Origin: an uncultured Christensenellaceae bacterium
GTDB lineage: Bacteria > Bacillota > Clostridia > Christensenellales > UBA3700
Length of the DNA stretch: 55,209 nt
Assembly (NCBI GenBank): GCA_944381315.1
Contig: CALWKR010000020.1
Span: 1-55,209 of the forward strand
Reading direction: 5' to 3'
In this document: one piece after another, positions 15,791-24,944 of the stretch
How positions within the stretch are numbered: the stretch's first letter is position 1
Layout of the letters: each line of letters begins with the position of its first letter
Notes under the pieces: model-generated
Told to the model about the DNA's origin: nothing
The model's database searches: none
The model's input: the letters and a program-made list of their open reading frames with translations, nothing else
Position numbers and translations under genes: made by a program

Positions 15791-17482
15791 TCAAGGTTCT
15801 ATGTCGCGAAAATCGCGGTCGGCATGCCTGAGAGGCAATATGCCCATCACGATGAAGGACGTGATCGAGACGGCCGCCATGGGCAGCCATACGATCAATT
15901 GCACCGCATACGGCGGCAGCGCCGCGCCGGCGAACGCAACGATCATCGCAGGCAGTCCCGCGACGAGACCGAGCGCTACGCCGATGATCATCATTATGAA
16001 GTTGGTGCCGCTGTTGGCTGCCTTGGTCAGCTCCTTGACCGTCACCCAATTGAACTTGGGACGGCGCAGATCGCGCGACATCGAGAAGGTGTTGCAGCCG
16101 ACGAGATAGAGCGCGAGGAACACCGGGAACAGGACATAGGTATACCACGGCAGAGAGATCGCGAACGGCAGTACGATCGCGACGAGCGCCACCGAGATCA
16201 GCGACACCGCGTCGGCGATCGCGAGCTTGGTCAGCACCATGTTCCTGCCCGAGATCGGCATGCTTTTGAGCGTGCAGATGTTGTCCTTTTCCAGCGAGAA
16301 CGCGTACGACGCGCAGATGTTGGACGTCGGCGACGAGATCATCAGCGTCATCGCGATGAGCCCGATCGTAAAGTAGCCGATATAGTCGAACATATCGAGC
16401 GTCGCCTCGGGGTCGTCCGCGACGAGTTCCTCCGCCGACGGCATTATGAAACACATCAGCGCCGCGATTAGCACGGGCATGAGCAGCGTCAAAAGCAGGT
16501 TGACGAAGATGTCGGGCGAGCGCGCCATCGTCTTGAGCTGAGTCATGACGAGCGACTTGGACGCGCTCCTTTGGACGACGGTTTTCTCTTTGGTACGGCG
16601 CTTTTGAGCGCCGCCGCCGTCTACGCTCATCGAGATCGCTCTGCGATAGAGCAGCACGGACAAGCCGAGCGCTGCCGCCGCCATCGCGACTGTTATCCCC
16701 AAGAACGCGAAGAAGTTGCCTGCCGACGAGAAGCCGAGCATCGCGTCCGCCAAAAACGCCGTATAGAACGAAACGGAGCCGAGAGCCGTGAAGGCGCTCG
16801 TGTCCGTCTGCCCTTCGCCGCCGAGGCTCATAGTGCTCGAATAGCTGAAAAAGTAGACGACGCCGACGAAAGCGAGGACGAACACCGCCTGCAAGATCGC
16901 GGAGATCATGGGCTTTTTGGACAGCTTTTGCGCGAGCATCGCGATCGGGAAAGCCACGACCGACAAGATCAAGAGCGGCATCACCGGCAAAAGCACGATC
17001 GCGAACGGGATCAAGATCCAATATTGGGCGCCGAACAGATGCCCGTAACCGCCCTGGATGCCTGCCGCCGCCGTGACGATCGTGATCGGCAGCACTACGA
17101 TCGCGCTGACTACGAGCTCGTTGAGATAGGTGCACATCAGCTTGGACGCGAACACCTCGACGCCGCGCACGGGCAAGTTGAGGACGATCTCGTTGTCCTT
17201 GGCGAAGAAGATGGACGAGATGTAGGTATAGATCGAAAAGAAGATGACCAGCACCTGCGACATCGTGAACACGCCGGCGAGCAGCTGCGAACACATCCCC
17301 ATCGCAAGCATCGCCTGCGCGGCGAACCACAGCGTCATGCAGATCATCGCCAGCGGCGCAAGGAACGCGACGAATGTCAGCGCGGCGAGCGCGATGAAGC
17401 GCGTCCGCGACTTCTTGCTGTCGAACTTGGGCAGCACATAATATTTCAGATTGAGTTTGAGAAGAGCGGCGAACTGTTTCAT
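15791..17482 (-). CDS. ABC-2-type exporter permease (second copy)
   Basis: 563 residues from the ATG at 17482, which overlaps the ATPase stop as ATGA; the longer open frame upstream is antisense-quality sequence inside the ATPase gene. About 12 hydrophobic segments in two halves are joined by a basic loop (AQKRRTKEKTVVQRS). It has the same layout as the permease at 4899-6584, with little obvious identity. It pairs with the ATPase just upstream. The substrate is unknown. Confidence 0.87.
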   Translation of the reverse strand: MKQFAALLKLNLKYYVLPKFDSKKSRTRFIALAALTFVAFLAPLAMICMTLWFAAQAMLAMGMCSQLLAGVFTMSQVLVIFFSIYTYISSIFFAKDNEIVLNLPVRGVEVFASKLMCTYLNELVVSAIVVLPITIVTAAAGIQGGYGHLFGAQYWILIPFAIVLLPVMPLLILSVVAFPIAMLAQKLSKKPMISAILQAVFVLAFVGVVYFFSYSSTMSLGGEGQTDTSAFTALGSVSFYTAFLADAMLGFSSAGNFFAFLGITVAMAAAALGLSVLLYRRAISMSVDGGGAQKRRTKEKTVVQRSASKSLVMTQLKTMARSPDIFVNLLLTLLMPVLIAALMCFIMPSAEELVADDPEATLDMFDYIGYFTIGLIAMTLMISSPTSNICASYAFSLEKDNICTLKSMPISGRNMVLTKLAIADAVSLISVALVAIVLPFAISLPWYTYVLFPVFLALYLVGCNTFSMSRDLRRPKFNWVTVKELTKAANSGTNFIMMIIGVALGLVAGLPAMIVAFAGAALPPYAVQLIVWLPMAAVSITSFIVMGILPLRHADRDFRDIEP

Positions 17483-18213
17483 TTCCCCTCCTGCTCCTCC
17501 GTCAGAGAGAGGAATACGTCTTCGAGCGAACTGTTGGCGCGGATCTCGTCCAGCTCGTCGATGCCGAAGTCGGCGATGATGCCGCCGTTGTCGATGATCG
17601 CGACGTGATCGCACACCTTCTCGACGACTTCGAGGACGTGCGAAGAAAAGAACACGCTGTTGCCCTCTTCGCAATGCTTGCGCATGAGCTCTTTGAGCTC
17701 GAACGCGGACTTGGGATCGAGTCCCGTCATCGGCTCGTCCAAGATCCACAATTTGGGGGCGTGGATCAGCGCGCCTATCACGCAGATCTTTTGCTTCATG
17801 CCGTGCGAGAACGTCTTTATGTCGCTGTCCCACGCGTGCGACAGCTCGAACATCTCCATGTACATCTCGCCGCGCGTCTTGCGGTCGTTGGCTCCCACGC
17901 CGTAGATATCGCAGATGAAGTTGAGATATTCGCGCGCGGTCAGCTTTTCGTAGACTGCATGGTTGTCGGACACATAGCCGAGCTGCATCTTGGCGGCTAT
18001 CGGATCCTTGGCGAGGTCGACGCCGCAGATCTCGATCGTCCCTCTCTCATAGGGCAATATGCCCGCGACGCACTTGATCGTCGTGCTCTTGCCCGCGCCG
18101 TTGGGGCCGAGGAAGCCGAATACTTCGCCCTCCTTCACGTTCAGCGAAACGCCGTCCACGGCAAAGCGGTCGCTGCCGCGATAGCGCTTGCCGAGATCAG
18201 TGATGTTCAACAT
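17479..18213 (-). CDS. ABC transporter ATPase, EcsA-like (second copy)
   Basis: 244 residues with Walker A GPNGAGKST (36-44), signature SHGMKQ (136-141), Walker B ILDEP (157-161) and the switch histidine in FSSHVL. It is strikingly similar to the ATPase at 6574-7311 across the stretches YLNFICDIYGV and KLWILDEPMTGLDP. It starts 12 bases after the rarA stop and overlaps the permease gene by four bases, so all three genes probably share one transcript. Confidence 0.93.
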   Translation of the reverse strand: MLNITDLGKRYRGSDRFAVDGVSLNVKEGEVFGFLGPNGAGKSTTIKCVAGILPYERGTIEICGVDLAKDPIAAKMQLGYVSDNHAVYEKLTAREYLNFICDIYGVGANDRKTRGEMYMEMFELSHAWDSDIKTFSHGMKQKICVIGALIHAPKLWILDEPMTGLDPKSAFELKELMRKHCEEGNSVFFSSHVLEVVEKVCDHVAIIDNGGIIADFGIDELDEIRANSSLEDVFLSLTEEQEGK

Positions 18214-18225
18214 AACTCCTCCGTG

Positions 18226-19518
18226 TCATCCCTTGTTTTTGCGTATTTTTTTGGCTCTCACCAAATTTTTTTCTTCGCCGTTGGACGACGGGCGATATAT
18301 CTCCGCCCCCTCGAGAGACTCGGGCAGATAGCTCTGCTCCACCCATCCGCCGAAGTCGTGCGGATACTTGTATCCCGTCTGCGGCGCGCCTGCGTAATGC
18401 GTGTCGCGCACCGCAAGGGGGACGTCGTCGTCCTTGTGCTTTTCGACCAGCTCTTCCGCCGCCTCCAAAGCCTTGATGACGCTCGGCGACTTGCTCGCCT
18501 CGCACACATATATTATCGCCTCGTACAGCGGTATCTTGCCCTCGGGCATCCCCAGATTTTTGAGCGCGACCAGCGCCGATACCGCGACCGTAAGCGCGCG
18601 CGGATCCGCCATCCCGACGTCCTCGGCGCTGTGCACGACCGTGCGCCTCGCGATCGAGAGCGGATCGCATCCCGCATGGATGAGCCGCTCCGCCCAATAG
18701 ATCGCCGCATCGCTGTCGCTGCCCCTCAGCGACTTGCAGAAAGCGGAGAGCATATCATAGTACATCCCCTCGTCCACGCTCATCGCCTTTTTTTGGATGG
18801 ACTGCTGCGCGGCGGTCAAGTCGATGACGATCTTGCCGTCGCTGTCGGGATCTGTCGTCAGCGCCGCCATTTCCAGCGCGTTGAGCGCGTTGCGCAGATC
18901 CCCGTCCGCCGCCCAGACAAAGTGTTCGAGCGCCTTGTTGGTGATCGTCAGATCCAAGTTGCCCAGTCCTCTCTCCTTGTCGGCGGCGGCGCGCAAAAGC
19001 GCCTTGCGCACGTCGTCGGGCGACAGCTTTTTGAACTCAAAGATCCTGCACCGCGACACTATCGCGCGCGTCATATTGACATTGGGATTCTCGGTCGTGG
19101 AACCGATAAAGACGATGTAGCCCTTCTCGATCGCCGCGAGCATGCTGTCGGACTGAGCCTTGTTCCAGCGATGGCACTCGTCCAGCAACAAATAGGTGCG
19201 CCTGCCGTACAGCTCCAAGTTGTGCTTGGCGTCCTCTATGACGCGCTTGGCGTCGGCGACTCCGCTCGACACCGCGTTGAGCTGCACGAAGTCGGAGCCC
19301 GTCGTCCCGGCGATGATCTCGGCAAGCGTGGTCTTGCCGCAGCCGGGCGGACCGTAAAATATGCAGCTGCCCAATCTGTCCGTCAAGATCGCGCGGCGCA
19401 GCATGCTGCCCTTGCCGACGATGTGCTCTTGACCGACGAACTCGTCGAGCGAGCGAGGACGCATCCTCTCGGCGAGAGGGGCGTTGCCTTTGATGTTGAG
19501 ATCGAACAATGAGTCCAT
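18226..19518 (-). CDS. rarA: Replication-associated recombination protein RarA (MgsA)
   Basis: 430 residues, normal length. AAA+ core: Walker A GPPGCGKTT (56-64), Walker B LLLDECHRW (about 106-114), sensor-1 GSTTENP, arginine-finger region IVSRCRIF. The C-terminal region has the family's DPRALTVAVSALVALKNLGMPEG and YKYPHDFGGWVEQ segments. RarA acts at stalled forks together with SSB. The ATG at 19518 was chosen because the sequence beyond it is non-homologous and because a perfect promoter places its -10 box six bases before this codon, so the message is probably leaderless; no Shine-Dalgarno is present. It is followed by the ABC pair at a 12-base gap. Confidence 0.96.
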   Translation of the reverse strand: MDSLFDLNIKGNAPLAERMRPRSLDEFVGQEHIVGKGSMLRRAILTDRLGSCIFYGPPGCGKTTLAEIIAGTTGSDFVQLNAVSSGVADAKRVIEDAKHNLELYGRRTYLLLDECHRWNKAQSDSMLAAIEKGYIVFIGSTTENPNVNMTRAIVSRCRIFEFKKLSPDDVRKALLRAAADKERGLGNLDLTITNKALEHFVWAADGDLRNALNALEMAALTTDPDSDGKIVIDLTAAQQSIQKKAMSVDEGMYYDMLSAFCKSLRGSDSDAAIYWAERLIHAGCDPLSIARRTVVHSAEDVGMADPRALTVAVSALVALKNLGMPEGKIPLYEAIIYVCEASKSPSVIKALEAAEELVEKHKDDDVPLAVRDTHYAGAPQTGYKYPHDFGGWVEQSYLPESLEGAEIYRPSSNGEEKNLVRAKKIRKNKG

Positions 19519-19524
19519 ATCTTC

Positions 19525-19553
19525 ATTATATAAAAGCTCCGAGCAGATGTCAA
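19525..19553 (-). promoter_or_regulatory. SigA promoter of rarA, leaderless geometry
   Basis: Perfect TTGACA (19548-19553), 17-bp spacer, perfect TATAAT (19525-19530), then six bases and the ATG. The expected transcript start is the A of ATG or one base before it. Confidence 0.82.
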
Positions 19554-19705
19554 CAACAACGGCGCGCAAGCCTACCGTCGGCGCTCTTTTTGCGGGCTGC
19601 GCTCGAAGAAAGGCGAAAATTTGCCTCGAATGTGCAATTTTGGGCGACCTGTTTTGATTTTTTTGTAAAATTTTTCGCATTTTGCTTGTATTTTCAAGGA
19701 CGGTA

Positions 19706-19734
19706 TTGCAATGCACGATGTGCAATGATATAAT
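19706..19734 (+). promoter_or_regulatory. SigA promoter of the lipoprotein gene
   Basis: TTGCAA (19706-19711), 17-bp spacer, TATAAT (19729-19734). The -35 box and spacer contain a dyad (ATTGCA ... TGCAAT) that could be an operator. AAGGAGG precedes the ATG at 19769. Confidence 0.75.
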
Positions 19735-19768
19735 AATGATATATGGGCAACGCGCCCAAGGAGGAACT

Positions 19769-20911
19769 ATGAAAAAATTCGCAAAGATATTCGTGTGCGT
19801 ATTGGTCGTCGCGGCTTTCGCCGTCATGGCTTTTGCCTGCAACGGCGACAGCGGCAACGAGAACAACGACAAAAAGCCCGTCGCAGAACCTCATGAGATC
19901 ACCGTCTCCGCTCCCGACGGCGTCGACGTCACGACTAGCGCGTCAAGCGCGACCGAGGGCGTCGTCGTCACCGTCACGGTCGACGCTCCCGCTTGGTATG
20001 AAGTCACCGGCGTCACCGCAGGCGACGCAACCTGCACGAGCGGTGCGGACGGCTACACCTTTACCATGCCCGACGAGGACGTCGAGGTCGTCGTCACGGT
20101 CGCCGACTCCGGAGTCGACGTCAACGAGGCGGACGGCATGACTTGGGTCACCGCTCCGAGCCAGATCGCCCCCAACTCCTACAACAGTCAATACTTTGAG
20201 GTTTCGTTCGGAAATACTGCCGTGACCAACACCATCACCCAAGAAGGCATGTCCAATGTCCGAGTCGTCTCCACCAATCAAGCCGTCATCCCCGAGGACG
20301 CGATCTCGGGCGTTGATTCTACGAACGACGGAGCTTCCGCTTTCGGAGCAGTCTTTGGGATCGACTTGTCGCAGGTCGCCATCGGCTCTACGACGCTGAT
20401 CTTCACCGATACCCAGCATGACCGCACGATCGCCAAGTACGTCACCGTCTGCGAGGCGGGCACCATACAGCCCGAGCGCGCCTGCGTCGCCGAATTGACC
20501 ATTCAATTCAACGACATCGTCCAAGACGCCGATCTCGGCGACTTCACCGCCGACAACGTAGTTGTCCTCATCTCCGTCAACGACCAAGACTACATCTACG
20601 GCACCGATCCCGAATACGGCAAGCAATATGCTCAACAGCGCTTTGTATTGTCGTCCGAGGGCAGCCACTTGATGAACGTATCCATCCTCAAAGACCACTC
20701 CTACACCGTCAACGCGTCGCTGTGGGGATTTGAAGAAGGCGAAGATCCCGAGACTGCACAGCTCCAACAGCTCTACACCGGTCAGTCGCTCAAGATCTAT
20801 AACAACGTAAATTCCGCCTATTCGCTCACGACGGCGACGGGCAACTCCGTCAGCATGGAGATCTATGATCTCGCAAATCCGGAGATCTTGATCTCGCTGT
20901 ACATCGAGTAA
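19769..20911 (+). CDS. Surface lipoprotein with a bacterial-repeat domain
   Basis: 380 residues. The lipoprotein signal ends in AFAC with Cys24. After a polar linker, residues about 40-125 form a Flg_new_2-type repeat domain (ITVSAPDGVDVTTSASSATEG ... YTFTMPDEDVEVVV). The remaining 250 residues are beta-rich with no recognised family; the part from about 215 (CVAELTIQFNDIVQ) may be one beta-sandwich. The start is the ATG nine bases after AAGGAGG; the longer open frame upstream covers the promoter. It is one of only two intact plus-strand genes. It should sit on the outer membrane face; ligand unknown. Confidence 0.88.
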   Translation: MKKFAKIFVCVLVVAAFAVMAFACNGDSGNENNDKKPVAEPHEITVSAPDGVDVTTSASSATEGVVVTVTVDAPAWYEVTGVTAGDATCTSGADGYTFTMPDEDVEVVVTVADSGVDVNEADGMTWVTAPSQIAPNSYNSQYFEVSFGNTAVTNTITQEGMSNVRVVSTNQAVIPEDAISGVDSTNDGASAFGAVFGIDLSQVAIGSTTLIFTDTQHDRTIAKYVTVCEAGTIQPERACVAELTIQFNDIVQDADLGDFTADNVVVLISVNDQDYIYGTDPEYGKQYAQQRFVLSSEGSHLMNVSILKDHSYTVNASLWGFEEGEDPETAQLQQLYTGQSLKIYNNVNSAYSLTTATGNSVSMEIYDLANPEILISLYIE

Positions 20912-20958
20912 AAAACGTGCGCGTCCCAAACAGGGCGCGCGTCGGATAGCACAAACGA

Positions 20959-20994
20959 GAGGCGTTCTCTGTTCGGGAGAACGCCTCGCTTTTT
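20959..20994 (+). terminator. Terminator of the lipoprotein gene
   Basis: A perfect 11-bp stem GAGGCGTTCTC (20959-20969 with 20977-20987) followed by GC and TTTTT. It separates this gene from the convergent permease gene. A weaker GC-rich hairpin lies just before it. Confidence 0.88.
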
Positions 20995-21012
20995 GTCTCA
21001 TTCCGTCGAGCT

Positions 21013-22167
21013 TCAGCCGAGGACGAGATCGACGAGATAGCTCGAGCCTATCAATACGGCGAGATACGAAAAGTTGATCAGCGAAAACAAGCCGAGATAG
21101 CGCAGCGTCCTGCCCGGCATACGCTTGCGGTACTCGCCGAGAGTGATGAGGCTGGCGAGCGACGAGATCGGCGTGCCCAAGCCGCCAATGTTGACGGCGA
21201 TCAACAGATGCCGATAGTCGTCGGTGAACCGCGACAGCAGCACCGCCGACGGCACATTGCTGATCACCTGACAAGTCGCCGTCCCGACGAGCAGCGGAGA
21301 CATCGCGACGAGCGAGCCGAGTGCGTCTCTGACAGCAGGGGTGCGCGCGAGATTGCCCGAAAAGACAAAGAACGCGCAGAACGTGAGCAACAAGCCGTAA
21401 TCCACGCGCAAGAAGCACTTGGGCTCCAAGACGAGCAGCGCGACCGTGACGACGATGAGCCCGATGTAGAACTCAAAGACGCGGAAGACTATCATCACCG
21501 ACAGCGCGAACAATATGAAATAGACGACCATGCGCCATGCCGGCGGGGCCGCTTCGGGCGACGCGGTCAGTCTGATCGGCTCGGGCTTGACGATCATGCA
21601 GGTACCTGCGATCAGCACGAAGGCGACCGCAAACGGGATCGCCATGATCGCAAAGAACTCCCCCGCTCCGATCGAGTAGTAAGAATAGAGATAGAGATTT
21701 TGCGGATTGCCGAACGGCGTGAGCATGCCTCCGAGGTTGGCGGCGACATTCTGCATCACAAAGACGAACGCCGCATAGCGAGTCTGTCCGCACGACGAGA
21801 GCACGAGCCAGCCGAGGGGCAAGAACGTGATCAGCGCCATATCGTTCGCCATCACCATGGATCCGAAATAGGTGACGAACACGAGCGCGAACGTCACGCG
21901 GCGCATGTTGCCGAACGCGGAGACGATCTTGACCGCCAGCCACTCAAAGAAACGGCGGCGTTTGAGCGCGCTGACGACGGCGAGCGTGCAGAACAGACAC
22001 GAGAGCGTGTCGAGGTCGAAGTAGTCCGCGTAGCCGCTGTCGGGCGGCACGAAAAAGCAAGTCACGGCCGCCGCGACGATCGCAACGATCAACACGATGC
22101 GGCTCTTCAATATCCCCTTGATCTGATACCATCTCGACGCCCTGGCGACGTCTTTGTCACTGTTCAT
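21013..22167 (-). CDS. SLC13/ArsB-type (ion transporter superfamily) permease
   Basis: 384 residues, counted from the ATG at 22167 behind AAGGAG. There are ten or more hydrophobic segments. Two related signatures, NVAANLGGMLTPFGNPQNLY near 130-150 and SNVPSAVLLSR ... AVNIGGLGTPISSLASL near 300-340, are the paired re-entrant loops of the ion transporter superfamily (CitMHS, ArsB, NhaD, SLC13). Substrates of the family include citrate and other dicarboxylates, arsenite, sulfate and Na+/H+. No neighbouring gene fixes the substrate. It is 46 bases downstream of the PHP-domain gene and probably in the same transcript. Confidence 0.85.
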   Translation of the reverse strand: MNSDKDVARASRWYQIKGILKSRIVLIVAIVAAAVTCFFVPPDSGYADYFDLDTLSCLFCTLAVVSALKRRRFFEWLAVKIVSAFGNMRRVTFALVFVTYFGSMVMANDMALITFLPLGWLVLSSCGQTRYAAFVFVMQNVAANLGGMLTPFGNPQNLYLYSYYSIGAGEFFAIMAIPFAVAFVLIAGTCMIVKPEPIRLTASPEAAPPAWRMVVYFILFALSVMIVFRVFEFYIGLIVVTVALLVLEPKCFLRVDYGLLLTFCAFFVFSGNLARTPAVRDALGSLVAMSPLLVGTATCQVISNVPSAVLLSRFTDDYRHLLIAVNIGGLGTPISSLASLITLGEYRKRMPGRTLRYLGLFSLINFSYLAVLIGSSYLVDLVLG

Positions 22168-22213
22168 AACACTCCTTCTCTCCGACAAAAACTCAAACTA
22201 TCGACACGGGCGC

Positions 22214-22954
22214 CTAAATTTCGACAGCCTCGCCGCCTTGGGCGAGGATGATCTTGTGTCGCCTCTCGCGCAGTATCGCCGCAAGATCGCGCTCATCCTT
22301 AGGCGCGCGCGGCAACACCGTGCCGCCGCCCTCTCCGCCGCGGTAGTGGAAGTCGCTGCCGCCGGTCGGGACAAGTCCCGTGCGCTTGCACAATTCGAGC
22401 GCAAGCGCGTTGCGCGAATCGTGTCCCGGATGCGTATTGGCGACCTCTATGCCGTGCAAAAAACGCACGTCCATGACGTCGCAGATCTCGCGATAGGGAT
22501 GCGCCTGCACGAGCAATATGCCGCGCTCGTCGCACCAACGGAACAGTTGCTCTTGATCCATCGTCAAAAAGCTCTGCCCGTACTCTCTCAGCTCGTCTGC
22601 GGTGACGCCGTAGAGCAGATATTCGGCATACGGATGACCGGGCTTGTAATAAGTCACCTGATCGGGCGAGACTTCCGCGCCTGCGAACACGTCTATCCCG
22701 AACGCGGCGCACTCGTCTTTGAGCTCAAAAAAGTCGCGCAGATAGCACCCCATCACTCCCCTCGACAGCCTCTTCCACGGCGGCGCGACATAGCCGTAGA
22801 GATCGTTGCGGTTGAGGTGGTTGGTGCAGACGATGCCGTCGTAGCCTGCGTCCGCATAGATCCGCGCGATATCCTTGGGGCACTCCTTGCCGCAATCGCT
22901 GTTGCGAGAAGTGTGCAGATGCATCTCCAATTTGTAGCCTCGAGTCTCTTGCAT
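22214..22954 (-). CDS. PHP-domain metal-dependent phosphoesterase
   Basis: 246 residues from the ATG at 22954 behind GGAGGAG. The PHP motif HLHT (His12, His14) is followed by later metal ligands in TNHLNR, an AGAEVSPDQ segment (Glu), QAHPYR and GSDFHYR, giving the complete histidine/aspartate set of the family. PHP proteins hydrolyse phosphoesters, for example histidinol phosphate, nucleotides or RNA ends; the substrate here is unknown. No fused polymerase or TrpH-like extension is present. It is first in a two-gene unit with the permease, behind its own promoter. Confidence 0.9.
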   Translation of the reverse strand: MQETRGYKLEMHLHTSRNSDCGKECPKDIARIYADAGYDGIVCTNHLNRNDLYGYVAPPWKRLSRGVMGCYLRDFFELKDECAAFGIDVFAGAEVSPDQVTYYKPGHPYAEYLLYGVTADELREYGQSFLTMDQEQLFRWCDERGILLVQAHPYREICDVMDVRFLHGIEVANTHPGHDSRNALALELCKRTGLVPTGGSDFHYRGGEGGGTVLPRAPKDERDLAAILRERRHKIILAQGGEAVEI

Positions 22955-22982
22955 ATCTCCTCCGTCCCCCTGTCCGTGCGAT

Positions 22983-23011
22983 ATTCTACCACCGCCGCAT
23001 AACTCTGTCAA
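22983..23011 (-). promoter_or_regulatory. SigA promoter of the PHP/permease unit
   Basis: TTGACA (23006-23011), 17-bp spacer, TAGAAT (22983-22988), about 30 bases before the ATG. Confidence 0.78.
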
Positions 23012-23041
23012 CAAAGCGCGCGCGATTGATGCGCGCCAAAC

Positions 23042-23072
23042 AAAAAAAGCACCGCCCCGAAAGGGACGGTGC
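23042..23072 (-). terminator. Terminator of the GH18 gene
   Basis: A 10-bp stem GCACCGTCCC/GGGGCGGTGC (one G-U type mismatch) with a TTTC loop and seven T on the minus strand. Confidence 0.9.
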
Positions 23073-23087
23073 GGCCGTTGCAACGCG

Positions 23088-24611
23088 TCAGCGCTCTATG
23101 TATCTGTCAAGAGCGTTCTCTATCCCCCTCGCGACGGAGTCGGGATGATCCATCGTCTTGTCGCACGCGAGCCTGAACACCATAACGCCGCCTGCGCCGC
23201 TCAACAGCGCATATGCGGTCTTATCCCCTGCGAGCGCGGGCGCGCAGAACGTGAAGTCGGCGAGCTGTCCTTCGCAGACGACGTTGTATTGCATGCTGTT
23301 CCAATAGTCCTCGCGCTCGACATCGCGCCAATTGGCCCAATACGTCGCGCCGTCCACAGGTCTGCCGTATGCGGCGATGCCGATGTTGATCTGTTCGAGC
23401 TTGACGCCCTTGTCGAGGAAGTCGAGCAGTCCTATTTGAGCCTGCTCCAGCGACGACTGATAGCCGTCCTCGTCGTTGCCGTCATACGCCATATATTGGA
23501 TCTGATCGAATCGCGCGAGCGTATCTTCGCTCATCCCGAGCGCTCCCGCCGAGAGCGCGGCGGACAAGATCGCGTCCTGCTTGAATTCCTTCATCCCGTC
23601 GTCAAGACGCGCGATGAAGTTGTCATAGCACTTCCAATCGTCCTTGGACTGCGGATATTCCCAATCAATGTCTATGCCGTCGAGGTCGTACTTCTTCATG
23701 AACGCGACGATCTGATCGGCGACACTGCTCCAATGCTCCGCCATGAACACGTTTACGCCGGTATGCCCTGCGCCGCCCGCGCCGTCGGCGAGCGCCGTGC
23801 AGACGATCTTGACTTCGTGATCGAGATCGCTGCGGCGACCGATCAACTCTTTGAGCGCGGCGAGCTCGCGCGCAAAGCCCTCTTCGCCGTCTTCGAAGCC
23901 GAAGGTCATCTCTCCCTCTTGCCAATTGACTGCGCCGAAGATGAGCACGGTGTCATAGACGTCGTAATAGCGCGCATAGGTCGCGATCTCCTCGTCGGAG
24001 CGCTGCAAGATCTCGGACGGCACGTCGCCGTCGAGGCGCTGATAGACGGTGACGTTGAAGTCGTCGGCGGCGCGCTTGGGCTCGTTGTACAGTTGGATGC
24101 TGTCTATCTTGGCGCCGCCTCCGCGGAACTTGTCGATCGACAGCCTGATCGCGTCGGCGGTCACGGCGTCAAAACTCATCAATCTGAGAGATTGGATCTT
24201 TTCGCTCTGATAGACGACTTGCCACTCGCCGTCCACGCGCGCCATCAGTCTGAAATATTGCACCTCGTTGCCGACTTCGCGGACGACGGCGGTGTTGAAC
24301 GTGCGCTCGCCGCCGAGATCGATCTCGACATAGCTGTTGCAGACTTCGGGCTGTCCGTCGGCAGGATCGCGGTCGGGATAGGACGGAGTCCAGCATTTGC
24401 CGTCGACGGCAAGGATGTTTTGGGCGTCGGCGCGCTCGTTCTTTTTGAGCGTTTCGTAGGTGACGGAGCAAGCTCCGTCGATGAGGTTGGGTGAAGAAAA
24501 TTGCGGTTGGACAAAGTCGTCCGCACTCGGCGTACAGCCGAACAAGAGAGTTCCGCCTATCGCGACGAGCATGGCGAGCACAAAGAGCCGCAGGCAAGAC
24601 TTGGTTCTCAT
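23088..24611 (-). CDS. GH18 glycosidase lipoprotein with carbohydrate-binding-like domain
   Basis: 507 residues from the ATG at 24611 behind AAGGAGG. The lipoprotein signal ends in LFGC (Cys26). Residues about 40-180 look like an F5/8-type-C/CBM32 module (SYVEIDLGGERTFNTAVVRE ... IRLSIDKF ... IDSIQLYNE). Residues about 190-500 are a GH18 barrel with the catalytic motif DGIDIDWEY; Asp314, Asp316 and the proton donor Glu318 are present, followed by IQYMAYD. GH18 includes chitinases and endo-beta-N-acetylglucosaminidases. The surface anchor and mucosal-type gene set make host N-glycan or chitin-like substrates plausible; this is inference. Confidence 0.93.
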   Translation of the reverse strand: MRTKSCLRLFVLAMLVAIGGTLLFGCTPSADDFVQPQFSSPNLIDGACSVTYETLKKNERADAQNILAVDGKCWTPSYPDRDPADGQPEVCNSYVEIDLGGERTFNTAVVREVGNEVQYFRLMARVDGEWQVVYQSEKIQSLRLMSFDAVTADAIRLSIDKFRGGGAKIDSIQLYNEPKRAADDFNVTVYQRLDGDVPSEILQRSDEEIATYARYYDVYDTVLIFGAVNWQEGEMTFGFEDGEEGFARELAALKELIGRRSDLDHEVKIVCTALADGAGGAGHTGVNVFMAEHWSSVADQIVAFMKKYDLDGIDIDWEYPQSKDDWKCYDNFIARLDDGMKEFKQDAILSAALSAGALGMSEDTLARFDQIQYMAYDGNDEDGYQSSLEQAQIGLLDFLDKGVKLEQINIGIAAYGRPVDGATYWANWRDVEREDYWNSMQYNVVCEGQLADFTFCAPALAGDKTAYALLSGAGGVMVFRLACDKTMDHPDSVARGIENALDRYIER

Positions 24612-24631
24612 AATTCCTCCTTTTCGAGACA

Positions 24632-24660
24632 ATGATAACATAAGTCGGAGGATATTTCAA
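24632..24660 (-). promoter_or_regulatory. SigA promoter of the GH18 gene
   Basis: TTGAAA (24655-24660), 17-bp spacer, TATCAT (24632-24637), about 20 bases before the ATG. Confidence 0.72.
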
Positions 24661-24760
24661 GATATATTCGCAAGATCGCGAGCGTCGGATATGCATTTTT
24701 GCTCAATGCGATCGGCAATGTCTCGCCGTTCGCTTGATTTGCAACGGCTCTCGTTCTTTG

Positions 24761-24788
24761 CAAAAAAACGAGCGCATTTGCTGCGCTC
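24761..24788 (-). terminator. Second terminator behind the structured RNA
   Basis: GAGCGCA (24770-24776) pairs with TGCGCTC (24782-24788), followed on the minus strand by G and seven T. It backs up the T-run that ends the RNA itself. Confidence 0.82.
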
Positions 24789-24789
24789 C

Positions 24790-24938
24790 AAAAAACCGAG
24801 GCGATAGTTTAACCCCGCTGGTAAGCAGGTGGGTATGCTGTGTCGAAGTTCTGTAATCCTCAACGGGGAGGCACGCCATCCCTCCGCCAACTCCGCATTC
24901 CCGTATTGATTTCTGCGGTTACACGCATCGCTTCGGTC
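24790..24938 (-). ncRNA. ssrS: Structured small RNA, probable 6S RNA
   Basis: No coding potential, yet a perfect-quality promoter (24945-24973) fires into it and a T-run plus a backup hairpin end it. The predicted 5' end ACCGAAGCGAT (24927-24937) pairs with ATCGCCTCGGT (24795-24805) just before the T-run, with one mismatch, giving a closed molecule of about 149 nt. Inside are a GC hairpin (CCGC ... GCGG), a GGAGG ... CCTCC hairpin and a CCCCG ... CGGGG pairing around an open central section. A long closing stem with a large central bubble is the 6S RNA plan, and size and genomic setting (about 5 kb from rarA) agree. 6S RNA sequesters sigma-70-type RNA polymerase in stationary phase. That it is an RNA gene is fairly sure; the 6S label is less so. 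Confidence 0.6.
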
Positions 24939-24944
24939 AACTAT

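Noticed and set aside
24790-24938. SRP RNA (4.5S/scRNA) or tmRNA as identity of the structured RNA
   Set aside because: The conserved SRP GGAAGC...GCAGCC domain and the tmRNA alanine acceptor and tag frame are not found on either strand.
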